From Methylobacterium brachythecii (GTDB lineage Bacteria > Pseudomonadota > Alphaproteobacteria > Rhizobiales > Beijerinckiaceae), in contig NZ_JACIDN010000003.1 in the NCBI RefSeq assembly GCF_014196345.1, forward strand, positions 676,684-740,683: DNA of 64,000 bases, in the 5' to 3' direction. This document shows positions 58,146 to 64,000 of this stretch, piece by piece. The position numbers and the translations under genes were made by a program. A model generated the notes under the pieces. That model was not told where the DNA came from. It saw nothing but the letters and a program-made list of their open reading frames with translations, and searched no databases. Position 1 is the first letter of the stretch. Every line of letters starts with the position of its first letter.

Positions 58146-59018
58146 TCAGGCCGCGTGCACAGCGCCACTGCAGACCGCCAACGTCATATGGTCCGTGGCG
58201 GTTTCACCGGCGTCGCGGCGCAGCGCGTAAGAGAGTGCTTCACGCGCGCGCGACACTCGGCTTTTGACCGTTCCGATCTTGCATTGGAGGCGCGTAGCAG
58301 CTTCTTCGTAACTGCAGCTCTCGAGTGTGACGAGAACCAGCGCCTTTCGCATCGCCGCCGGCAGCGTCTGGAGCGCGACGTACAAGTCTTGAAGATCTAA
58401 AACGCCCTGTTGTCGGGGAAGACTCACCAGATCGTTGTCATTGATCTCGACATCAGCCTCCCGAGTCTTCGCCCGGGCGGTCGAATAAAATGTGTTGCGC
58501 ACGATCGTAAATAACCAGGCGTGGAGATTTGTCCCGGCATGGAAGCTCTCGCGGCTTCGCCACGCTTTAAGTAGTGAATCCTGCACCAGATCATCTGCGC
58601 GTGTTTCGTTTTTCGTTAAGGACAGGGCAAACCGCATCATGTTCGGCATAAAATCAAGTAATTCGCGCCTAAAGGTCTGCTCGTCACTGTAGGCTTGGGC
58701 ACTGAGCGCCGAGGTTAACCGCTTGAACGCTTCTCGGATTGCTGGCGGTAATAGCTCGATATCCTGAGCTGGCCGACTCAGAACTTGCAGAAGTGACTGG
58801 CCAAGGTGATTGAGGCCATAGGTTGTCAGCCGAGGCCGCTTTTGATCGAGTGCTCCGCCGTTCGGCGAGGATGCAGGCGACACGGGTGCCCTGCCAGGAA
58901 TGTCGGGCAGGCTATTGAAGGCAACTCCCTTGAGTTCGCCCAGCTTCAGGCGGATCTCTGGTTCCATCGCAGATTGCACTGCTCCGCTGTAATCACTGCC
59001 AAGCGGCATCAATGTCAT
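58146..59018 (-). CDS. EcfG-type sigma factor with a long N-terminal extension
   Basis: The C-terminal 175 residues are a typical EcfG general-stress ECF sigma factor: region 2 MRFALSLTKNETRADDLVQD, KAWRSRESFHAGTNLHAWLF and TIVRNTFYSTARAKTREA; region 4 LQTLPAAMRKALVLVTLES and CSYEEAATRLQCKIGTVKSR. About 110 extra residues precede it. Within them LGQSLLQVLSRPAQDIELLP and PAIREAFKRL vaguely resemble the anti-sigma factor NepR, whose pattern is IGxxLR...Y...EPIPxR. If right, this would be a NepR-EcfG fusion, but the match is weak. The ATG at 59018 follows GGAGGAG; the GTG at 59030 is part of that ribosome site. Confidence 0.85.
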   Translation of the reverse strand: MTLMPLGSDYSGAVQSAMEPEIRLKLGELKGVAFNSLPDIPGRAPVSPASSPNGGALDQKRPRLTTYGLNHLGQSLLQVLSRPAQDIELLPPAIREAFKRLTSALSAQAYSDEQTFRRELLDFMPNMMRFALSLTKNETRADDLVQDSLLKAWRSRESFHAGTNLHAWLFTIVRNTFYSTARAKTREADVEINDNDLVSLPRQQGVLDLQDLYVALQTLPAAMRKALVLVTLESCSYEEAATRLQCKIGTVKSRVSRAREALSYALRRDAGETATDHMTLAVCSGAVHAA

Positions 59019-59149
59019 TATCTCCTCCACGCAGTACGCTTATTTGAGCTGGGCCATGAACGTGCGGCCCGGTCGATGGGTCGAGGCCTGTCTTCAGGCC
59101 ATTGAGAACGCTTCTGTTAGTGAAGAGTTGGACAGCCGCTTTCGCAGAA

Positions 59150-59326
59150 TCACCAGCGTAAGCTATGATGGCCGATCCGCTGCGCAGCTTCACGGCTGAC
59201 GAACATAGGCTGCGAGCGCTCCACGCAGACGCCGTTCAGCCAATAGGCTGCCCAGGCCCAGGAGAGCGTTCCATTCCCGGTTCGCTCAGCTTCCAGACTG
59301 AGATCGGCTGCTGCAGCACTTTGCAT
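59150..59326 (-). CDS. Small AWxAY-motif protein, paralogue of 24183
   Basis: An ATG at 59326 gives 58 residues: LEAERTGNGTLSWAWAAYWL and QPMFVSREAAQRIGHHSL, ending in RW. The gene at 24183 reads ITAERIGSGLRPWAWVAY and AMFSSREAALRIGTQILVW. The shared AER, WAWxAY and SREAAxRIG pattern in two unrelated contexts supports both. Function unknown. Confidence 0.55.
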   Translation of the reverse strand: MQSAAAADLSLEAERTGNGTLSWAWAAYWLNGVCVERSQPMFVSREAAQRIGHHSLRW

Positions 59327-59884
59327 GGCGATAGGCGACTTGCCCTATGATGCATGAGGACGGAGCGGACGTGTGTCCGCCCCGCCTGCATCTGAATCAA
59401 TCCCGGCGGAACGCCGTCGGTAGGGAGTATTCATCCTGCATAGATTTGCTCCTGGCTGTCAGGCGAGAGCACGATCGTATCTCTCAGTCGCCAAAGCCCA
59501 GGTGCCGACGATTGGCAATGTCTTTTTTATCAGAATTTGGCGTGCTTACCAGAACGAATGATAGAATATAACGCAGAGCTGTAAAATGTAATTCGGGTGC
59601 TTTATGATGGAGAATGGTTCTGAAACGTCGCATAAGGTGGAAATTCTCTACCGGTTTGTGGTATGCATTCGATGGTCGAGCTGCTCTCTACTTTCAAACT
59701 TCTCCCTAAGAATCAGCCGTGCAGGTTCACATGCCTGCAGGGCTCTTGGGCATGCTGATCGCGTGGTCAACATGTTGCCAGCTGAGCGAGTCTCCGATCG
59801 GCAAAGGATTAGCAACCTCGTCTGTCTTTTGCTCGTCACGAAATGCACCGTTTTTGACTATATGCTTTTGATTGATTAGCCTTG
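59327..59884. other. Spacer, no gene
   Basis: Two low-quality frames cross the AT-rich part (59604-59879 plus strand, 59648-59848 minus strand). Neither has a ribosome site or a family-like product, so neither is called. Confidence 0.3.
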
Positions 59885-60136
59885 ATGTACCGAGCGGCGC
59901 ATATTCTTATTGAGGCTCTCTACAAGACAGTTGATGCTGACGAAGCTGCGGCAGATGCTTTGTTTGCTGCGGCCCGGGAAATGGCTTCCCGTGGCGATCT
60001 CATTGAAGCTGATGCAACCCGCCAACTTTCACGGATGCATCGTATCAAGGCCGTGGGTCTTCGTTGTCAAATAAATCTTATTCGATTTAAAGCTGTGAGC
60101 CATTTCAGGAGCACCAGATTAAATCCGCCTTTATAG
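59885..60136 (+). CDS. MYRAA-family small helical protein
   Basis: This 83-residue protein begins MYRAAHILIEALYKTVDADE and continues AAADALFAAAREMASRGDLI, SRMHRIKAVGLRCQINLIRF. It is helical throughout. A copy with a nonsense mutation is at 52707. Function unknown; the family seems confined to this group of organisms as far as I can judge. Confidence 0.65.
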   Translation: MYRAAHILIEALYKTVDADEAAADALFAAAREMASRGDLIEADATRQLSRMHRIKAVGLRCQINLIRFKAVSHFRSTRLNPPL

Positions 60137-60161
60137 GATTCAAGCGTTTGAAATGAAGAGT

Positions 60162-60938
60162 CTAATCGACCAATTCGCCGGGCGCTTTCGCGATGAGGCG
60201 CCGGTACTCTGCTTCGGCCAAGCCATAGGCTGCGCCGGCCATCACTAGCAAAGCGCTGTGATCGCGGATTGTGATCGTCCCACGCTTGGTCTCAATAACA
60301 CCTGCACGTTCCAGGTGGGCCACGGCTGACGTCAACCCAGGACGATTGACGCCCAGCATCATCGACAAAAAGCGATGTGTCGTGGGCAGGTCATCGCCTT
60401 CGACCCGGTCGTGACACATCAAAAGCCAGCGGGCGAGCCGTTGGTCGAGCTTGTAGCGGCCGTTTGCCAGAGCCGTCCCAGCCACCTGCGTGTTGAAGGT
60501 TTGAACATAGCGTAGGAGCGTATTGTGCAGCTTTGGACTTTGCCGGATCGCAATTCGAAGCGCGTCAGTCCGCAATGACCAGGCCCAGCCGGCTGCCTGA
60601 ACGCGCGCTTCGTTTGAGGCGCGGTCCACATCCAGCAAGACCGCTGTGCCAACCATTCCTTCCTGACCGACCAGCCCGATTTCGATCTGCTCGCCGTCCG
60701 AGGCCTGCGCGATGCACGACACGATGCCCTGCTCGACAAAATAGACCTGAGGAAATGGCGTGTCGGCCGCAATGAGAACATTACCCACCGACAGCAGGAC
60801 GCTGTGCAGGTGTGGCTGCAAGAGGCTGAAGTCAGCTGAGCTGAGGGTTCGTAGAAGGCCATTCTTGCTGGCGTCTTGCAGAGGCTGAAACACGGACCCG
60901 TCCTGTTCAGGGGGCGGGAGCGAGCACGTACCCATCAT
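60162..60938 (-). CDS. Crp/Fnr family transcriptional regulator
   Basis: This 258-residue protein has a cNMP-binding-like domain (IAADTPFPQVYFVEQGIVSC, IGLVGQEGMVGTAVLL) and a winged helix (THRFLSMMLGVNRPGLTSAV, HLERAGVIETKRGTITI). It lacks Fnr-type iron-sulfur cysteines. It belongs to the Rhizobiales subgroup with an FLAMMLGV-like recognition helix. It is divergent from the next Crp/Fnr gene at 61077 and shares its 138-base upstream region, which holds ATCATATGAT. Confidence 0.88.
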   Translation of the reverse strand: MMGTCSLPPPEQDGSVFQPLQDASKNGLLRTLSSADFSLLQPHLHSVLLSVGNVLIAADTPFPQVYFVEQGIVSCIAQASDGEQIEIGLVGQEGMVGTAVLLDVDRASNEARVQAAGWAWSLRTDALRIAIRQSPKLHNTLLRYVQTFNTQVAGTALANGRYKLDQRLARWLLMCHDRVEGDDLPTTHRFLSMMLGVNRPGLTSAVAHLERAGVIETKRGTITIRDHSALLVMAGAAYGLAEAEYRRLIAKAPGELVD

Positions 60939-61076
60939 CGCCTGCGCTCATACGCGTTCTGCAAGCCGTTCTCCCTAGGACGTAGCATCGATTTACACAA
61001 ACACAGGCATCATATGATCGTGCGGAGGTCCTTTTTCTGACATATGGGCGTCGTGTCTCAAGCATGAATTGGTCCG

Positions 61077-61841
61077 ATGCAGGATGCACTGATCCGGAAG
61101 CTGGAGAGCTACGAAGCTCTGAGCAAGCAGGACCACGAGGCCCTTCGGGTGCTTGTGCCGAAGATCCGTCAGGTTGGTCCTCGCACCGATCTCATAAGTG
61201 AGGGTGAGCCACCTGAGAACGTGCACCTCATCCTCGAAGGCTTTGCCTGCCGCTATAAGATCCTGCCCAGCGGCCAGCGGCAGATTATGGCCTTCCTTGT
61301 GCCAGGCGACTTTTGCGACCTGAACGTCTTCATTCTCGATCAGATGGATCACTGCATCGGCACGATCTCCGCGTGTCAGGTCGCGGACATCCCACGCCGA
61401 GCCATCGATGAGATCACGGCCAACCACCCGCATATCACACGGGCCTTCTGGTGGTGCGCGCTGGTCGATGAAGCAGTCTTGCGGGAATGGCTGGTCAACG
61501 TCGGCGGCCGTCAGGCCAACCAACGCATCGCACACCTTCTCTGCGAGCTGCTGCTGCGACTGCAGGCGGTCGGCTATGCCAGCGACAACACCTATCCGTT
61601 CCCCTTCAAACAGGCCGATATCGCCGACTGCATGGGGCTATCGGAAGTGCATGTGAACCGCACCATCCGGGAATTACGGGCGCTGGGCTTGATCACGCTG
61701 AAGCAGCGCCACCTGACGATCCATAATGTCGAAGAGCTGAAAGCGTTCTCCGGCTTCACGGCGAATTACCTGCACCTCAAGAATGCGCGCTGGAGCGAAC
61801 GTCGCAGTGTGCCGTGGCTTGTCAGAGCACAAGGCAGCTGA
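61077..61841 (+). CDS. Crp/Fnr family transcriptional regulator
   Basis: This 254-residue protein has the Crp effector domain (LISEGEPPENVHLILEGFAC, QIMAFLVPGDFCDLNVFILD) and a winged helix (FPFKQADIADCMGLSEVHVN, RTIRELRALGLITLKQRHL). It is of the second Rhizobiales subgroup and has no obvious redox cluster. A small gene starts two bases after its stop, so it is not alone in its operon. Confidence 0.9.
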   Translation: MQDALIRKLESYEALSKQDHEALRVLVPKIRQVGPRTDLISEGEPPENVHLILEGFACRYKILPSGQRQIMAFLVPGDFCDLNVFILDQMDHCIGTISACQVADIPRRAIDEITANHPHITRAFWWCALVDEAVLREWLVNVGGRQANQRIAHLLCELLLRLQAVGYASDNTYPFPFKQADIADCMGLSEVHVNRTIRELRALGLITLKQRHLTIHNVEELKAFSGFTANYLHLKNARWSERRSVPWLVRAQGS

Positions 61842-61843
61842 TC

Positions 61844-62128
61844 ATGGCCGGGCCGCACAACGTTGAAACGTTGGTGGTGCTGCAGCCGATCGCCGTCGAC
61901 ACCGATAGCTCTGATTGCAAGGGCATGCTGGTCCTGGCTAACGGGATGTTGGTCGCCGTACTCGTTCAGCTCAATCACAGCGAGGAAAAGCAAAAGGGTC
62001 GATGGTTCATCGAAGCCGGCTTTGGTCGGCTCCGAGATTTGCGGCAGCGACCCTTCGATACCCTCGATGATGCGACCCGCTGGCTCCGGCAGCAGATGAA
62101 GCCCAATGTCGTGAACCGGCAGAGCTGA
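61844..62128 (+). CDS. Hypothetical protein after the Crp/Fnr gene
   Basis: This 94-residue protein begins MAGPHNVETLVVLQPIAVDT and contains KGMLVLANGMLVAVLVQLNH and GRWFIEAGFGRLRDL, a beta-rich small domain with a helical end. It starts two bases after the regulator stop. Function unknown; similar short genes follow regulators in related organisms. Confidence 0.6.
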   Translation: MAGPHNVETLVVLQPIAVDTDSSDCKGMLVLANGMLVAVLVQLNHSEEKQKGRWFIEAGFGRLRDLRQRPFDTLDDATRWLRQQMKPNVVNRQS

Positions 62129-62327
62129 AAGCGTCGCTCTGCGGTCTACTGTCAGCAGGGCTAGATCTACTCTTCACTCACTGCCTTAGGTCTAGTCTGA
62201 ACTTGGTCCATTGAGTGTCTTCAAAACGTCAATCTAAAGTTTGAAATTCTACAATAATATTTCTATTGTCCGCAGCGCTTTAATTGAACAATAATGCTGG
62301 CCGTTGTTCGATTTGGGGGCTAGTCAA

Positions 62328-62474
62328 ATGACTGAGACCGAATTCGACGCCATTGAGATCGCTCGCATATGCCAGGAGGCTCTACAACGGCTTGATCCAA
62401 AGCACAGTTTTCGACTGCGGATTTTGCTGCAGATGATTATTATTGAGTGTTCAGCAGCCCACCAATTTTTGTGA
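62328..62474 (+). CDS. Small helical protein, 48 residues
   Basis: ATG 62328 to TGA 62474 encodes MTETEFDAIEIARICQEALQ and RLDPKHSFRLRILLQMIIIE. A frameshifted relative at 46490 supports it as a real family. GGGGGC lies upstream as a possible ribosome site. Function unknown. Confidence 0.55.
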   Translation: MTETEFDAIEIARICQEALQRLDPKHSFRLRILLQMIIIECSAAHQFL

Positions 62475-62519
62475 CAGAAAGTCCGAAAAGTTACCAGCTG
62501 CTTAGTTGTGTATAGTTAT

Positions 62520-62756
62520 TTACGTGATCCAGCCACTCCGAAGCGAAATCGTAGCCTTGAACAAGGCTTTTCCGTTGGCGTCTTTCAAAATGCCATAGAA
62601 GTCCCGCACGTTTCCGTCTGGCAATTGGTCATTGGCCATCTGAGCGAGCGAGCCAACCAATTCTTTACGTGCGGCTTCAGCGTCGACGTGGTCGCCCCCC
62701 TCCTCATCAGGAGTGCTGTGCCTGCCGTCGTCTAGGTCGAAATAAAAGCGCGGCAT
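62520..62756 (-). CDS. DUF6894 family small protein
   Basis: This 78-residue protein begins MPRFYFDLDDGRHSTPDEEG and continues VDAEAARKELVGSLAQMAND, LKDANGKALFKATISLRSG. It is complete in family terms. It is the last of the DUF6894 copies in the window. Confidence 0.8.
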   Translation of the reverse strand: MPRFYFDLDDGRHSTPDEEGGDHVDAEAARKELVGSLAQMANDQLPDGNVRDFYGILKDANGKALFKATISLRSGWIT

Positions 62757-62804
62757 GTGAAAACCTTAAACCCGAACAGTCAGGTCAACTTTAAAATCCA
62801 TCAT

Positions 62805-62948
62805 ATGTTTCATTCTAAACACGCTTGTTTGATGTGCAGAAAACGACCGTTTTTTGAACAGTTCATCAATCACCGAGCGATGACACGGGGTGGCTGCGTC
62901 GATTGTCTGAAAAGGCTGTCAGGAAATGAAATGTTTGGAAAACGGTGA
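62805..62948 (+). CDS. Possible small CxxC zinc-binding peptide
   Basis: The ATG at 62805 gives 47 residues with ACLMCRKRPFFEQFINHRA and GGCVDCLKRLSG, that is two CxxC pairs 14 residues apart, a spacing that could bind zinc. No good ribosome site is present and an in-frame GTG at 62757 is an alternative. It is divergent from the DUF6894 gene. Confidence 0.35.
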   Translation: MFHSKHACLMCRKRPFFEQFINHRAMTRGGCVDCLKRLSGNEMFGKR

Positions 62949-63971
62949 TGGCTGCGAATGCGAGGCATTCACAACGTCGGCGGGATCGCACATGCCAATG
63001 GCGATCTTTGGGGATGTTAGGTTTCGGGACGATTTCTTTGCTGAATGAACAGCAATGATGGGCGTACGGCAGCCGTCACGACGCCCCCGCCGACAAGTGC
63101 TTTCACGCGATGGGTCGAGTCCCGCAAGTGGCGCAGTTGGGCGCGCCGGTGCCGACCAATCGCGCAAGGAACGTCTGCTTTGGGGGACTGCGCAGCCCAG
63201 CGCGCACGGCAGCGTCGGGCGCACAGAAGACGCTGCTCGTACCCAGAGAACGCCTGCTCGGGGACGAGCTTTCCCTGCAAATTCGATTCTATTCCCTGCT
63301 TCGCGGTGCAGGGAATTTTTGCTTAAGAGCCTGCGGCCTCTCTCGAAATCCGGCTCGGTGCCCCACCCATGGGCCTCGTTTCCGGGAATTTTGCCTGTTG
63401 TTTCCGCGAAAACAGGGAAAATCGACCAGAGACCGGTGCGAAACAGACCGCCCGCACCACCAGGCAGTCCGGCGGAAACAGCCTTCGCTCACTCCATAGT
63501 CCAGAATTTCGAAGCTGACGGGCGGCTTGCTTAATGGGCCTGCGGTCTCATGGTAGGCTCTAGCGCGGAGAACGCGCCGGTTCTGCAAGCGAACAGTGAC
63601 GCCATTGTCGCTGAGAATGTTCAGCTTTCCGCGAGCGGTGATAGCGACCGCTGGAGATAAGTTCAGTCATTCTGAGAGACGCGTTTCGTGCGCGCTTTAA
63701 GAATGTCGGAGCCAAACCATGGCCGCAGCGCCAAGCGTTTCCATCACGATGCCAGGCGGTGAGAGAGCCGGATCGCGGCCACTGAGCACCCGTTTTGCCC
63801 GCGCAGCAGATCCACGCAACTTCCCCAAAGCGGACGTCGAAGAAGTGCTACTTGTGCGTCGCAGTCGCGCCATGAGCTGATTTTGGCGCGGAGCCCAATA
63901 CCGGATGATCGTCCCCCACAGGAGTGGTCCGCCTTGAGGTATGGCTTTCGAGCCAGGACGAGGACGGACAT
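62949..63971. other. Gene-free kilobase before the right-hand IS
   Basis: No gene is supported. The stretch holds one hairpin with a T-tract (63291-63320), repeats of GGGAATTTT-like words between 63295 and 63510, and a weak AAAGCGGACGTCGAAG copy near 63828. One long plus-strand frame (63055-63534) is proline- and arginine-rich noise. Confidence 0.35.
63291..63320 (+). terminator. Hairpin with T-tract, orphan terminator
   Basis: ATTCCCTGC (63291-63299) pairs with GCAGGGAAT (63308-63316), followed by four T. No gene precedes it on the plus strand. Confidence 0.55.
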
Positions 63972-64000
63972 ATGGGAACGAAGCGGCACAAGCCTGAGGA
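63972..64000 (+). mobile_element. Start of a probable IS3-family transposase OrfA (partial)
   Basis: The last ten codons read MGTKRHKPE, the usual opening of OrfA proteins of IS3-family elements, whose next residues form a helix-turn-helix. Only these residues are present because the window ends. Terminal repeats could not be defined. Confidence 0.5.

Noticed and set aside
58993..59193. Minus-strand frame of 66 codons over the sigma-factor start
   Set aside because: It overlaps the sigma-factor ribosome site and the 58-residue gene at 59150 in another frame, and it has no family resemblance.
63055..63534. Plus-strand frame of 159 codons before the IS
   Set aside because: Pro/Arg/Ser-rich, runs through a hairpin with T-tract, no ribosome site or family.

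Overview
This window looks like an accessory region (plasmid, megaplasmid or chromosomal island) of a GC-rich alphaproteobacterium. A Methylobacterium/Methylorubrum-type host is the best guess. The reasons are about eight small DUF6894-type proteins opening with MPRYFFD-like motifs, a SoxYZ-like carrier gene beside a PQQ-catabolism CxxxCW gene, an EcfG-type sigma factor, an HWE-type kinase, and DUF2924/DUF3489/serine-recombinase phage genes. No rRNA, tRNA or CRISPR array was seen. The host call is inference from gene content.

Layout. 1-7242: housekeeping-like genes (GFA enzyme, MFS exporter, M23 peptidase, phosphate transporter with DUF47 partner, MgtC, PepSY protein). 7509-17198: a mobile block with a TIGR04141/DUF6119 protein and an unknown neighbour, a large serine recombinase with DUF2924 and DUF3489 genes, an Mrr-like nuclease in antisense, terminase, DUF5681 and a beheaded DNA methylase. 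The methylase is joined directly to the tail of a LysR-type gene at about 17200. 17411-21457: pirin, flavodoxin-like, esterase and GMC oxidoreductase operon. 22066-26886: stress-type and small proteins with several broken genes (SRAP, pit fragment, DUF6894). 27353-31921: a stressosome module (rsbR, rsbS, rsbT, a kinase-phosphatase fusion, a hybrid histidine kinase). 33240-38461: sulfite oxidase, then an HWE-type kinase with its receiver. 38869-43496: SoxYZ-like/thioredoxin/CcdA cluster with a Crp-type regulator and two matching palindromes. 43900-46700: AT-rich LuxR regulator and decayed small genes. 47177-53884: YdeP-type molybdoenzyme, HAD phosphatase, CsbD-like, DUF2934, manganese catalase, HNH-like protein. 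54650-62948: many tiny genes, an extended EcfG-type sigma factor and two more Crp/Fnr regulators. The window ends in the first codons of a probable IS3-family transposase.

The common theme is sensing and surviving stress: a stressosome output to two-component signalling, a general-stress sigma factor, manganese catalase, DUF892, CsbD and DUF2934 proteins, and redox enzymes. The region is also decaying. At least nine genes or fragments carry premature stops, frameshifts or truncations, several of them beside intact paralogues in the same window. The intergenic spaces hold a dispersed repeat family built around a GAAAGCGGAC core.
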